Made by a program: the position numbers and the translations under genes. A stretch of DNA of 64,000 nucleotides from RI-153 sp041391225. GTDB lineage: Bacteria; Chloroflexota; Anaerolineae; Caldilineales; Caldilineaceae. The stretch lies in the NCBI GenBank assembly GCA_041391225.1, contig JAWKOL010000027.1, positions 1 through 64,000 on the forward strand, in the 5' to 3' direction. Below, piece by piece: positions 46,945 through 55,989 of this stretch (positions within the stretch are counted from its first letter, which is position 1; every line of letters begins with the position of its first letter). Below the pieces are notes generated by a model. It saw only the letters and a program-made list of their open reading frames with translations, was not told the origin of the DNA and searched no databases.

Positions 46945-47684
46945 TCACTCATTCTCCTTCGCCTCCGCCAAAACAAAACTATCGTCCTGCGGATCATAGC
47001 CCAGGATGGCGCACGTGTCGCGCAGATCCATGCGCTTGTAGCGATTGTTGGAGATGCCGTTGAAGATGCCGAATTTGACGTCGTCGGGTGCGTCGACGGC
47101 GGCGGCGATGAGGCGGGCGCAGTCCTCGTAGGTGAGGACGATGTCGAGCCACTCGTTGCCCACGGTGATAATCTGCGAATCGCGCGGTTGTACTGCGCCA
47201 AAACGCAGACACAGCCCCGAAAGCCCATGCGCGTTGGCGTAGACACGCGCCACCGCCTCTCCCCAACATTTGGTCGCGCCGTAAAGATTGGCCGGGTTCA
47301 CCGGTTCATCGGTGCGCAGTTGCAACTCCGGCGGATAGCCCCACACGGCGTTGATGCTGCTGGCAAAGACCACACGCCGGCAGCCTGCCTGCCGCGCCGC
47401 CTCGAAGACGTTGTACAGCCCCACCACGTTGTTGGGCAACAGCGATTCCCAAGGCGCGTCCATGCGCGGGTCCGCGCCAAGATGAATGACAGTGTCCACG
47501 CCCTCGAAGAGCGGACGGATGGCGGCGAAGTCGCTCTGATCGACCTGGGTGAAGGGCTGCCCGTGGCTGTCCTTGGGCGGGCGCACGTCGGTGAGGACGA
47601 AGTCGTAGCGGTCGGCGTAGGTGGTGCGGAAGACAGTGCCAATGCTGCTTAAGCCGCGCCGGTAAGAAGCACTTTGCGGGTCAT
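46945..47684 (-). CDS. NAD-dependent epimerase/dehydratase, uronate dehydrogenase-like (frameshifted at start)
   Basis: About 247 residues. Extended SDR: MTRKVLLTGAG at 47684-47652, then in a second frame LSSIGTVFRTTYADRYDFVL, FEGVDTVIHLGADPRMDAPW, VVFASSINAVWGY (Ser), NPANLYGATKCWGEAVARVY (YxxxK) and SGLCLRFGAVQPRD. The best match in memory is uronate dehydrogenase (Udh), which oxidises glucuronate or galacturonate to the lactone. One missing base near 47650 explains the break. It would supply aldarates, in keeping with the enolase-superfamily enzymes nearby. Confidence 0.75.
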
Positions 47685-47827
47685 GGATTTCTCTTTCTGG
47701 TGGGATTGGCTCAGATTCGGCTATTCGCTCTTCTCCTGTCAACTTGTCCAATGGTATGCGACATGTTATAAAACACAAAATGTGATCTTCATTCCATTAG
47801 CCTACACCCCCAGAAAGAGGTGACCCC

Positions 47828-48040
47828 ATGCCGTTTACACTCAGCTCCACCGTCCGTGAACTGCTCAACGACGAAGCTGCCCGCGCCGTCGTCGAAAAGC
47901 ACCTGCCCGGCACGTCCAAGCACCCCGACCTGCCCATGGCCATGCACATGTCCTTGCGCGAGGTTTCCTACTACCCTGAATCGGGCCTCACCCAGGCGAA
48001 GTTGAAGGCGAGTGAGGAGGAGTTGAAGGGGTTGGGGTAG
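47828..48040 (+). CDS. Small conserved protein (70 aa)
   Basis: MPFTLSSTVRELLNDEAARA, VEKHLPGTSKHPDLPMAMHM, SLREVSYYPESGLTQAKLKA. An AAGAGGTGA site precedes the ATG. A similar LL-x-x-x-x-A-[RK]-x-[VI]-[VL]-x-x-x-P-G-x-x-x-H-P module occurs, as I recall, at the C-terminus of some carbohydrate-active enzymes, but here it stands alone. Function unknown. Confidence 0.6.
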   Translation: MPFTLSSTVRELLNDEAARAVVEKHLPGTSKHPDLPMAMHMSLREVSYYPESGLTQAKLKASEEELKGLG

Positions 48041-48074
48041 GCTTTTCTCAATTGGTAAACAATTTTGTTAATTT

Positions 48075-48183
48075 AGGGACTGGGGACTAGGGACTGGGGA
48101 TTGGGTATTGTAGGCTGGTTGCGCATCAAGCCTCTCCACCCAGTCCCTAATCCCCAGTCCCCAATCCCCAATCCCCGGAGTCC
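48075..48183. repeat. Family R7 palindrome
   Basis: Left arm of AGGGACTGGGGACTAGGGACTG words (48075-48100) faces the right arm CAGTCCCTAATCCCCAGTCCC (from 48141) to 48183. It occupies the whole gap before the enolase homologue; the GGAG of its right edge acts as that gene's ribosome site. Confidence 0.85.
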
Positions 48184-48185
48184 CC

Positions 48186-49370
48186 ATGAAAATCCAACAA
48201 CTCAAACTCTTCCCCGTGGCCTCGCCGCGGCAGACGGGGATTGCGAATCAGCACGTGATCGTGCGGCTGGAGACGAACGACGGCGCCGTGGGCTGGGGCG
48301 AGATGAGTGATCTCTCGCACGTGCCCATGTACCAGTTCGACATCGCCGAACTGGAAAAGATGCTCAACCAGTTGCTCACCGGACGTGATCCGCGCAACCT
48401 CGCCAAGATCGAAGACGACCTGATCCGCTTCTTCCCCGACGAAGGACACATGTACAGCCGCTCCGGCCTCGTCCGCCAGGGCGTGGACCTGGCGTTGCAC
48501 GATCTCATCGGTCGCGTGGACGGGCAGCCGGTCTACGAGATCCTGGGCGGCAAGATGCGCGACCGTATCCGTGTCTGCTACCCCATCTTCCGCATGAGGT
48601 CGGTGGAAGAAGTCGATCCCAACCTGGATCGCGTGGAAGAAAAGCTGGCCGAAGGCTTCGACCTGGTGCGTGTCTACGTGGGCGCCAACGAACAGGCCGA
48701 TATCGACTTCCTGGGCAAGTTCACCGACCGCTTCAAAGGACGCGTCGAGATCAAGTCGCTCGATTTCTCGAACCTGCTGGAATGGCGCAAGTCGCACCGG
48801 CTGATCGAGATCTACGGCGAACTGGCCGAGTTCATGCTCGTGGAAAGCGCCGCGCCGCGCAATGATCTAGACGGCAGCGCCGAGTTCCGCCGCCGCAGCC
48901 GCTGGCCGATCTCCGAGCACGTGCTGCACATCCACCACGGCTGGCAACTGCTCAGCCGCGGCTGCGTGGACATCCTCAACGTGTCGCCCTACCTGCTGGG
49001 CGGCCTGCGCGCCAGTCTGCGCCTCATCGCCCTGGCCGAATCGGCACGCGCCGGCGTCCTCATCGGCACTACACAGGAACTCAACCTGGGCACCGCCGCC
49101 GTCGCCCACCTGGGCGCGGCTGCCCGCGTCCTCGATTACCCCAGCGACAACACCGGCCCCCACCTCTACCTCAAAGACGTGGTCAAGTCACCGCTGCGCT
49201 ACGAGAACAGTCACATCGTCGTCCCCGAAGGCCCCGGCCTGGGCCTCGAAGTCGACGAAGATCTGCTGCAAGAGTTGACCGCCGGCGCCGCCTGGACTTT
49301 CGGCACCGATCTCGCCGGCGTGCTCGACCGCACCCCGGCCAATAGACCATCCGCGAAGACTGGGGACTAG
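48186..49370 (+). CDS. Enolase-superfamily protein with degenerate catalytic residues
   Basis: 394 residues, intact. The N-terminal capping domain (VASPRQTGIANQHVIVRLET, VGWGEMSDLSHVP) and barrel (GVDLALHDLIGRVDGQPVYE, ILGGKMRDRIRVCYPIF) are clearly of the mandelate-racemase group. But the KxK position reads FDLVRVYVGAN with no Lys, and the metal-ligand strands read EIKSLDFSN, EFMLVESAAP and WPISEHVLHIHHG, so only some acidic ligands remain. The reaction may differ or be lost. The C-terminal residues (AKTGD) and stop come from an R7 repeat, so the original end may have been replaced. Confidence 0.7.
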   Translation: MKIQQLKLFPVASPRQTGIANQHVIVRLETNDGAVGWGEMSDLSHVPMYQFDIAELEKMLNQLLTGRDPRNLAKIEDDLIRFFPDEGHMYSRSGLVRQGVDLALHDLIGRVDGQPVYEILGGKMRDRIRVCYPIFRMRSVEEVDPNLDRVEEKLAEGFDLVRVYVGANEQADIDFLGKFTDRFKGRVEIKSLDFSNLLEWRKSHRLIEIYGELAEFMLVESAAPRNDLDGSAEFRRRSRWPISEHVLHIHHGWQLLSRGCVDILNVSPYLLGGLRASLRLIALAESARAGVLIGTTQELNLGTAAVAHLGAAARVLDYPSDNTGPHLYLKDVVKSPLRYENSHIVVPEGPGLGLEVDEDLLQELTAGAAWTFGTDLAGVLDRTPANRPSAKTGD

Positions 49371-49622
49371 GGATTGAGGACTGGGGATTGGGTGGTGAGA
49401 ATTGGCCCGCCGATTGGGGAGTCGCTTGGTTGGGCTGATGATGGGATGATAGAGATGATGGAGATGATGGAGATGATGGAGATGATGATGATGAGTCGGC
49501 ATGCGTAACGAGCCTCCATCATCCCCATCATCTGCCGTCTCAATTTAGTGTCCCAATACACAATCAAGCCTCACCACCCAATCCCCAGTCCCCAATCACC
49601 AGTCCCCAATCCCCAGCCCCCA
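49357..49622. repeat. Family R7 palindrome enclosing an R10 GATGATGGA array
   Basis: Outer R7: ACTGGGGACTAGGGATTGAGG (from 49360) against CAATCCCCAGTCCCCAATCAC (from 49581) to 49622. Inner: GATGGAGAT repeats (49454-49492) against CATCATCCCCATCATC (49517-49532). It fills the 266-base gap between the enolase homologue and the permease. No gene. Confidence 0.82.
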
Positions 49623-49636
49623 ACCGAGGCACTCTC

Positions 49637-50435
49637 ATGGACATCATGCAATACACCCTGGCCATTGCGGCTGGGATTTTGCAGGCATTATCAACACTTT
49701 GGCAGGTAGTGGATCGGCGGTGACGTTGCCGATGTTGGTTTTTTGGGATTGGACCCGAGGTAGCCAATGCCACGAACCGTGTGGGGGTGATGGTGCAGAA
49801 CATCGTCGGCATCACCACATTCCAGCGCAGCGGCAAGATGAACCTGAGCGGCGGGCTGTGGTTGACCGTGCCCGCCATGTTGGGGTCGGTACTCGGCGCA
49901 TGGGTGGCAACGATTCTCGACAAAGAAGCAATGAACATTGCCATCGGCGCTATGTTGCTCATCGTGTTGGTGACAATCCTCTTCGATCCAAAGAAGTGGC
50001 TGCGTGTACAATCTGAGTGAAGCCGGCCGCCCCAGCACTCTCACCCTGCTCATCTTCTTTGCGATTGGTGTCTACGGTGGATTCATTCAGGCGGGGGTGG
50101 GGGTCTTCATCCTCACAGCGATGGTGCTGGGGACCGGCTACACGCTGGTCCACGCCAACGCCATCAAGCTCATGGTCGTCCTGGCGCTGACGGTGGTGGC
50201 GCTGGTAGTTTTCATGCTATCGCCGCTGCAAATTGACTGGGGCATCGGCGCTGTCATGGCTGTCGGCCAGAGCATCGGCGCCTGGTTGGCCGCAAAATTC
50301 GCTGTGAGCAACCCCAACGCCAACATCTGGGTACGTCGCCTGCTGATCGTGGTCGTTGTCTACTCGATCCTGCGCTTCTTCGGCATCTGGGATTCGGGCG
50401 ATGGCGCTGATTTAGAATGCAGAAGCAATGAATGA
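49637..50435 (+). CDS. TauE/SafE (TSUP) family permease, frameshifted
   Basis: About 265 residues, eight helices. Restored reading: AAGILAGIINTLAGSGSAVT, LPMLVFLGLDPEVANATNRV (TSUP signature), then GKMNLSGGLWLTVPAMLGSV, and after another shift near 50015 FFAIGVYGGFIQAGVGVFIL (second signature copy). The family exports sulfite, sulfoacetate or other organic anions. Breaks near 49676, 49742 and 50015 are single-base losses beside T- or G-runs. The last codons run into the palindrome at 50427. Confidence 0.75.
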
Positions 50436-50495
50436 AGAAAAAAGAATGGGTGGAGCAAGCAGCTTGCTCCACCCATTCTTTTTTCTTCATTCATT
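50427..50495. terminator. Perfect long palindrome between convergent genes
   Basis: The arms 50427-50460 and 50462-50495 are exact reverse complements, beginning AATGAATGAAGAAAAAAG and centred on AAGCAGCTT. A-run outside and T-run after the stem in both directions make it a bidirectional terminator. It supplies the TauE stop codon. Confidence 0.88.
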
Positions 50496-50502
50496 ATTTT
50501 CT

Positions 50503-51978
50503 TCACGCCTCCGGCGGACGCGCCGACGAGTAGCCCGACTCCTGGCGCATCTGTTCCTGTTCCCATCGATCGCGGACGTGTGGCGCAGTGGCCGCGCCGT
50601 GTTGGCCGTTTGTGGTCAACGCCGGCGTCTCGGGCAGCGACTGTCCGCGACCTGCCGGTTGCGTGGCCATCTCCACACCGTGGAAAAGCACCGCCAGCGG
50701 CGCGCAGACCAGCGTCCCGGCAATGAACCCCCACAGCAGCAACGAGACCGCGCCCACCACCTGCGCCTGCAACTGCGCCACGGTAGAGGCAAAACCCTCG
50801 GCCACAAAAACGCCGGAAACGCCCTGTCCCACCACGCCAAGGTAGCTCTCGGCGCCGATGCCCTGCCAACCCACGCCCACCACGCCGTCGGCCCACATCC
50901 CCACGCCCACAAGACCAATCAACGCAGGCACACCGGCCATCACCACCACGCCCGCGGCGTCGTTGAGACGCATGAGCCGGTTCAGCCCAAAGGTGACAAA
51001 CGGCACCGTCGCCCCGGCCAGCAGACCGATCACAAACGCGGCCAGCGTCGGCACAAACGGCCCGCCCGCGAAACCGGCGATCACACCTGCGGCCACGCCT
51101 CGCGCCGTCATACTCGGGTCGCTTTCGCCGCTCACGAACCAGGTGTAAACCAGAGGCACAATGCCGCCGCCCATCGCAAACAACAGCGCGTTGACCCCGC
51201 CGCGCAGCTGCGCCATCTCGCCCAGCATCGCCGCCTGGATCGGGTTGGCCCAGTTCCAACCGAGCACCCCCACCAGCAACAGCAACGCGCCCACCACCGC
51301 CAACAGCGGCAAGTGGACCGGCGGCAGCGACGGATCAAAGAGCGACCGAGGCGCGCTGCGCGGCAGCCAGATCAACAGCGCAGCAAAGGTGATCCCCGCC
51401 GCCACTGCGAAGACAGTCCCCGCGCCGCCGAAATCGACGAGACCGTGGCCCAGGCCCAGATTGCCGCCCAACGCCGCCAGCCAGCCGCCGCCGCGTACCC
51501 AGTTCCCTGCCAGCGGGTAGAAGACGCCGCCGGTGAACAGCGCCACCAGCAACGTGGCCACCGCGGGCGCCCGTCCGCGCAGAGCCAGCACCGGCAGCAA
51601 CGCCGCCGTCACCGCCCAGGGCAGATGCGCAAGGAAGATCGCATACACCGCGGGCGTCGTCGTAATGCCGGCGAGGAACCAACCGCGCAGCCCGGCCATA
51701 CCCCAGCCCGATCCCCAGTCCACCGGCAGCGCGCTCCACTCCCACACCAGATCGCTCAACTGTGGATCCGGGTAAAAGAGGCCCACACCGCCAAACTGGA
51801 GCGCGAAACCGACAGCCCAATAGCCGAAACCGGCCAGGCAGATCGCCGCCAGCCCGCCCAACGCCGCGTCCCAAGCGCGCTGCGGCGACATCCCAGCAGC
51901 GCCCAACAAGACCAATCCAGCCGGGATCAGAAACGAAAGGCCGGCGGCGACAAGATACCATGGGTGGGAAAGATCCAG
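50503..51978 (-). CDS. Ammonium-transporter (Amt) family protein lacking the pore histidines
   Basis: About 490 residues, 11 helices. Amt features: LDLSHPWYLVAAGLSFLIPA at the start, GLVDFGGAGTVFAVAAGITF (aligning with DFAGGTVVH), LLLLVGVLGWNWANPIQAAM, AMGGGIVPLVYTWFVSG, LMRLNDAAGVVVMAGVPALI (aligning with DVFxVHGVGG). In both places the twin-His residue is replaced, by Phe and by Ala, so normal ammonium deprotonation seems unlikely. It may act as a channel or sensor for something else. The start is uncertain: a GTG at 51994 could join with one base removed. The C-terminal tail is hydrophilic. Confidence 0.7.
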   Translation of the reverse strand: MDLSHPWYLVAAGLSFLIPAGLVLLGAAGMSPQRAWDAALGGLAAICLAGFGYWAVGFALQFGGVGLFYPDPQLSDLVWEWSALPVDWGSGWGMAGLRGWFLAGITTTPAVYAIFLAHLPWAVTAALLPVLALRGRAPAVATLLVALFTGGVFYPLAGNWVRGGGWLAALGGNLGLGHGLVDFGGAGTVFAVAAGITFAALLIWLPRSAPRSLFDPSLPPVHLPLLAVVGALLLLVGVLGWNWANPIQAAMLGEMAQLRGGVNALLFAMGGGIVPLVYTWFVSGESDPSMTARGVAAGVIAGFAGGPFVPTLAAFVIGLLAGATVPFVTFGLNRLMRLNDAAGVVVMAGVPALIGLVGVGMWADGVVGVGWQGIGAESYLGVVGQGVSGVFVAEGFASTVAQLQAQVVGAVSLLLWGFIAGTLVCAPLAVLFHGVEMATQPAGRGQSLPETPALTTNGQHGAATAPHVRDRWEQEQMRQESGYSSARPPEA

Positions 51979-52142
51979 AGTTTGGCTTCTTCACTTTAGC
52001 CTGGTGATGGGTAAAAAGCAGAGGCTTCTCACCCTTCCAAAGGGGCGTAAGGTTTTGGGTATCATACCAGAAAGCCAGGAGGAGACAAAACTGATCGGCG
52101 AACTGCCACTACCCGATTGGCGGATCTGCGGGGCGTCAACCT

Positions 52143-52148
52143 ATAATC
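52143..52148 (+). promoter_or_regulatory. -10-like TATAAT before the DUF2723 gene
   Basis: TATAAT about 106 bases before ATG 52254; a weak TTGGCG (52117-52122) stands 20 bases upstream. The leader then contains a half-copy of repeat R6 (52190-52225, GGATCCACGAAGGCACACG). Confidence 0.35.
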
Positions 52149-52253
52149 GCAACAACATTTACGCGCGCAGAGGGGTGGGAATTGGATCCACGAAGGCACA
52201 CGAAGAAACACGAAGAAGAACAGAAAGAAGAACAGCGAAGAGACGGCCCACGC

Positions 52254-54068
52254 ATGGCGTGGATACACCAATCGCGCCTGCTGAACGCAAAACACGGCTG
52301 GTTCTGGCCCCTGCTGGCAGGGATAGCGGCGTTTGCCCTCTACGCAGCGACAGCAGCGCCCAGCATCGCCGTCCTCTACGACGACAGCCTGGAATTTCAA
52401 CTCGTGGCGCCTACCTTCGCCATCGCCCACCCCACCGGTTACCCGCTCTACACCGTCCTCGGCGGCCTATGGACGCACCTGCTCCCTGCGGGCAACTGGG
52501 CCTGGCGCATGAACCTGTTTAGCGCCGCCGCAGGCGCGGCCACAGTCGGCATCCTCTGCGCGGTGACCCGTCGCATCACCGGCAGCCTGTGGGCGGGCAT
52601 CCTGGCCGCACTGGCATTCGCGCTCAGCCCGCTCTGGTGGCAGCAGACCACACTGGCCGAAGTCTACGCGCTGCACGGTCTCTTCGTCGCCGCGATCCTC
52701 TATGCCGCCGTCCACTTCGCCGACACACCGCCGCTTGCCCGCCACATGCCGCTCCTCCTGGCGCTCATCGGCCTCTCGCTCACCCATCACCGCACCAGCG
52801 CCCTGCTACTGCCCGGCCTGGCCATCTTCCTGTTCTGGCGTGAGCCGTCGTTGTTGCGCCCTCGCCGCGCGTGGATCGGCTGGATCGTGGCGCTCCTGGC
52901 GCCCTTGCTGCTCTACGCCTACCTGCCCCTGCGCGCCGCCGCCGGCGTCCTCGATCTCGAAGGCGACTACGTCAACACCTGGCAGGGCTTCTGGGATCAC
53001 GTCCTGGCGCGCACCTACACCAGCTTCTTTGCCGACAACCCCCTCGCCGTCACCCGCAGCCCCGCCGACTGGCTCAACTTCTTCGTCGCCCAGATCGGCT
53101 GGATCGGGCTGCTGCTGGCCGTGCTCGGTCTCTTCGTCGCCATCGGCCAAAAACAGCGTCGTCCTGCATGGACGCTGATCGCCGTCACCGGCATCGTCAA
53201 CCTGGCCTTCGCCGTCACCTATCGCGTGGGCGACGCCGAAGTCTTCGCGCTGCCTGCCGTATTGAGTTTGTCCGTTTTTTTGGGAAACGTCGTAGCTTTT
53301 GCGTATTCAATGCCGGTTGCACGGTGGGGACGTCTTCTCGTTGTGGGTGCAGCGACAGCCATGCTCCTCCTCCTCCCCATCAATCGCGGACCGACGGTAG
53401 ACCGCGCCCGCGATTGGGGCGTCCACGACTATGCTGTAGCGATGGCGAAAGTCGACTTCCCACCCAACAGCCACGTCGTCGGCCTGCGCGGACAGGTCAC
53501 CGCGCTGACCTACATGCAGGCTGCCGAGAAGTTGGCACGCAACGCCACCCCCGTCGCCATCGACGACGAAACCGAACGCCGCGCCTACGTCGAAGCGGCC
53601 GTCGCCGCGGGTCTGCCGCTTTTCCTTACCCAGGAACTCGACGGAATCGAGTCTCGTTATTCGTTTGGCGGCTACGGCCCGTTGATCCGCGTCTGGCCGC
53701 GCGGACAAGCCGACGCCGGATCACCGTCCATCCCAGCGCCACAAGATCTCGCCGACGGCAAACTTCACCTGCTCGGCTACGACCGTCACTTCGCCCAGTT
53801 GGCGGGTGGGCCGGCCTTGCAGGTGACCTTCTACTGGCAGCCGCAAACCCAACTGGACCGTCGCCTCAAGCTCTCGTTCCGCCTGTTCGACGCCGACGGC
53901 GCGCACCTGGCCCAGGAAGATCGCTTCCCGCTGCGCCAGGTGGCGTTCACCTCGGACTGGCTGCCTACGGAAATTGTGCGCGATGTCCACGATCTGCCGC
54001 TACCGGCGGAGGCCACGCAACTGCTGGTCATCCTTTACGACGAAGAAACCCTGACAGAGGCCGCGTAG
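52254..54068 (+). CDS. DUF2723-family membrane glycosyltransferase (GT-C type)
   Basis: 604 residues, intact, about ten helices. YDDSLEFQLVAPTFAIAHPT then GYPLYTVLGGLW is the DUF2723 signature with the acidic catalytic residue in the first outside loop; SLTHHRTSALLLP and LLLYAYLPLRA follow. A soluble beta-rich domain closes it (LHLLGYDRHFAQLAGGPALQ, ATQLLVILYDEE). ATG 52254 is preferred: the open frame starts earlier at 52182 but those codons are the translated R6 half-repeat (Lys/Glu/Arg-rich). Confidence 0.78.
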   Translation: MAWIHQSRLLNAKHGWFWPLLAGIAAFALYAATAAPSIAVLYDDSLEFQLVAPTFAIAHPTGYPLYTVLGGLWTHLLPAGNWAWRMNLFSAAAGAATVGILCAVTRRITGSLWAGILAALAFALSPLWWQQTTLAEVYALHGLFVAAILYAAVHFADTPPLARHMPLLLALIGLSLTHHRTSALLLPGLAIFLFWREPSLLRPRRAWIGWIVALLAPLLLYAYLPLRAAAGVLDLEGDYVNTWQGFWDHVLARTYTSFFADNPLAVTRSPADWLNFFVAQIGWIGLLLAVLGLFVAIGQKQRRPAWTLIAVTGIVNLAFAVTYRVGDAEVFALPAVLSLSVFLGNVVAFAYSMPVARWGRLLVVGAATAMLLLLPINRGPTVDRARDWGVHDYAVAMAKVDFPPNSHVVGLRGQVTALTYMQAAEKLARNATPVAIDDETERRAYVEAAVAAGLPLFLTQELDGIESRYSFGGYGPLIRVWPRGQADAGSPSIPAPQDLADGKLHLLGYDRHFAQLAGGPALQVTFYWQPQTQLDRRLKLSFRLFDADGAHLAQEDRFPLRQVAFTSDWLPTEIVRDVHDLPLPAEATQLLVILYDEETLTEAA

Positions 54069-54090
54069 AGATTCCATTACGCTAGATCAT

Positions 54091-54120
54091 TTGTCAAGAG
54101 GATTGGGGGCGTGCCATAAT
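54091..54120 (+). promoter_or_regulatory. Candidate promoter for the SH3/fasciclin lipoprotein
   Basis: TTGTCA (54091-54096), 18-base spacer, CATAAT (54115-54120). The leader to the ATG at 54254 is about 125 bases and includes a tandem ATTCACACATTGAATTCACACATT duplication near 54216-54240. Confidence 0.4.
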
Positions 54121-54253
54121 AGCGGGTGCGCCCTGCCCTGATCTACCGGCAGACGCATCATCGACAACCACCCACCGCTGCCGCGTTGGGTTCAGTTTTT
54201 CGCATTCCGCATCGAATTCACACATTGAATTCACACATTTTTCAGGAGGAACT

Positions 54254-55816
54254 ATGAATCGTTCCCGGTTGAGTCTTTTCGTGGGTATATTGATGACCGC
54301 CTTCGTGTTCAGCGGCTGTTACGTCAACGAACAGGGCGCCGTCGTTATCGGCACGCCGCCCGCCGCCGGCCAAGAAGAAGTGCTGACAGCCGAGGGCGAA
54401 GCCACGCCCGAAGCTGTGGAAGAACCCGGTCCCTTCACCATGCCCGGCACAGTCAACACCCGTTCACTGCGCGTGCGCCAGGGACCGAGCACCGACACGC
54501 CCATCGTGGCCGGGCTGCGCGCAGGCACCGAGATCACCATCACCGGGCGCAGCGCCGACGGCGCATGGCTCCAGATCGAAGTCCCCGACGTCGGCGGCAA
54601 CGGCTGGGTGTCCACCGAATTCGTGCTGCCCGGCGGCGACATCGCCCTGCTCGATCTGGCCGACGGCGCCACCGAAGATGTCATGACGCCCGCCCCCGAG
54701 GTGACGCCCGAACCCACAGCCCCGCCCACCGCCACCCCGATCCCGGCCCAGGCCCAGATCGATCTGGTGCAGACGGCGTCGGCCATCAGCGACTTCTCGA
54801 CACTGGTCACCGCCCTGGAAGCCGCCGGGCTGGACGAAGTGCTGAGCGGCGAAGGCCCGTTCACCGTCTTCGCACCCACCAACGCCGCTTTCGCCGCCCT
54901 GCCTGCCGGCGCTCTGGACGCGCTGCTCGCCGATCCGCAGGGCGCGCTGAATGACGTGCTGCTCTTCCATGTCATTCCAGGCCGCATCACCGCCGCCGAC
55001 ATCGGAGACGGCCTCATCGTGGAGACGGCGCAGGTGGAGCCGCTGGTCTTTGCCGTAGACGGCGACAACATCACCGTCAATGGCGCGTCCATCACCCTGG
55101 CCGACGTGGAAGCCAGCAACGGTGTGATCCACGTGATCGACGCCGTGCTCGTGCCGTCTTCGGTGGACGTGAGCGCACTAATCGAAGCGCAGGCCGCGGC
55201 CACGCCCGAACCCGAGGCCGAAGCCACCGCTGCCCCCGTCGAAGAAGCAACGCCGGCGCCAACCGAAGAAGCAGTAGAAGAAGCCACCGCCACGCCGGAA
55301 CCAGAAGCAGAGACCACGACCGCGCCTGTCGCATCCGGCGCGCCGATCACGTTGAACGTCACCGATCTGCTGGCCGTCGTCAACACGGGATCGCCGCAGT
55401 CCTTGCGCGTGCGTGAGGCGCCCTCCACCGACGCCGAAATCGTGTGGGGCGCTCGCAACGGCGAGTATTACGCCGTCACCGCGCAGAGCGAAGACGGCGC
55501 ATGGGTTGGCCTGGCCATCCCCGAACTGGCCGGCGCCGGTTGGGTCTCGTCTGAGTTCGTCGCCGTTACCGAGGTGACCACGCTGATCCCCACCCTGGGC
55601 AGCGCCACCGTGATCACCAGCGACGGCGCCCGCCTGCGTGTGCGCAACGCCCCCACCACCGACGCCGAGTTGACAGAGTACCTCGAAGAAGGCGAAACCT
55701 ACGAAGTGGTCGCCGTCACGGCGGACGGGGCGTGGGCGCTGATCAACATCCCCGACGTGGCGGGGCCGAGCTGGATCGCCACCGAATTTGTGACCATCGG
55801 CGCGCCGGTGGAGTAG
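54254..55816 (+). CDS. Lipoprotein with SH3b and fasciclin domains
   Basis: 520 residues, intact; AGGAGG precedes the ATG. Lipobox AFVFSGC (Cys about residue 23). SH3b domain 1 (about 60-125, TRSLRVRQGPSTDTPIVAGL), a Pro/Thr/Ala linker, a FAS1 fasciclin domain (about 170-305, EGPFTVFAPTNAAFAALPAG and NGVIHVIDAVLVP), an Ala/Glu/Pro linker, then SH3b domains 2 and 3 (SLRVREAPSTDAEIVWGARN; ARLRVRNAPTTDAELTEYLE). SH3b domains bind cell-wall peptides, FAS1 mediates adhesion. It is an outer-face envelope protein. Confidence 0.85.
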   Translation: MNRSRLSLFVGILMTAFVFSGCYVNEQGAVVIGTPPAAGQEEVLTAEGEATPEAVEEPGPFTMPGTVNTRSLRVRQGPSTDTPIVAGLRAGTEITITGRSADGAWLQIEVPDVGGNGWVSTEFVLPGGDIALLDLADGATEDVMTPAPEVTPEPTAPPTATPIPAQAQIDLVQTASAISDFSTLVTALEAAGLDEVLSGEGPFTVFAPTNAAFAALPAGALDALLADPQGALNDVLLFHVIPGRITAADIGDGLIVETAQVEPLVFAVDGDNITVNGASITLADVEASNGVIHVIDAVLVPSSVDVSALIEAQAAATPEPEAEATAAPVEEATPAPTEEAVEEATATPEPEAETTTAPVASGAPITLNVTDLLAVVNTGSPQSLRVREAPSTDAEIVWGARNGEYYAVTAQSEDGAWVGLAIPELAGAGWVSSEFVAVTEVTTLIPTLGSATVITSDGARLRVRNAPTTDAELTEYLEEGETYEVVAVTADGAWALINIPDVAGPSWIATEFVTIGAPVE

Positions 55817-55863
55817 GGGAAAAGGCAAAACGCAAAGCTGGCAACGGGATTTGAAATCCCGCC

Positions 55864-55934
55864 CTGACACCGAAAAGCGCCCTCAGGCGCTTGCAGGATT
55901 TTCTCCAGGCGCTAAGGCGACTTTTCGGTGTCAG
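55864..55934. repeat. Palindrome CTGACACCGAAAAGCGCC
   Basis: Left arm 55864-55881 and right arm 55916-55934 (GGCGACTTTTCGGTGTCAG) pair with one bulged base; an inner GCGCCCTCAGGCGC / CAGGCGC element adds pairing. A probable terminator for the lipoprotein gene. Confidence 0.75.
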
Positions 55935-55989
55935 CAGCGGTTTCAACCCCACCCACCGGCTTGTCACCTTGTCACCCAGCCACCTTGTC

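Noticed and set aside
49454..49492. Possible CRISPR or satellite array (GATGGAGAT units)
   Set aside because: The units are contiguous 9-mers without spacers and pair with a facing arm, so they form the stem of a palindrome.
50428..51999. 523-codon plus-strand frame opposite the Amt-like gene
   Set aside because: It starts inside the terminator palindrome and is Arg/His/Gln-rich antisense sequence.
52182..52253. N-terminal extension of the DUF2723 protein
   Set aside because: Those codons are a translated half-copy of repeat R6 (Lys/Glu/Arg-rich) and the family starts near ATG 52254.
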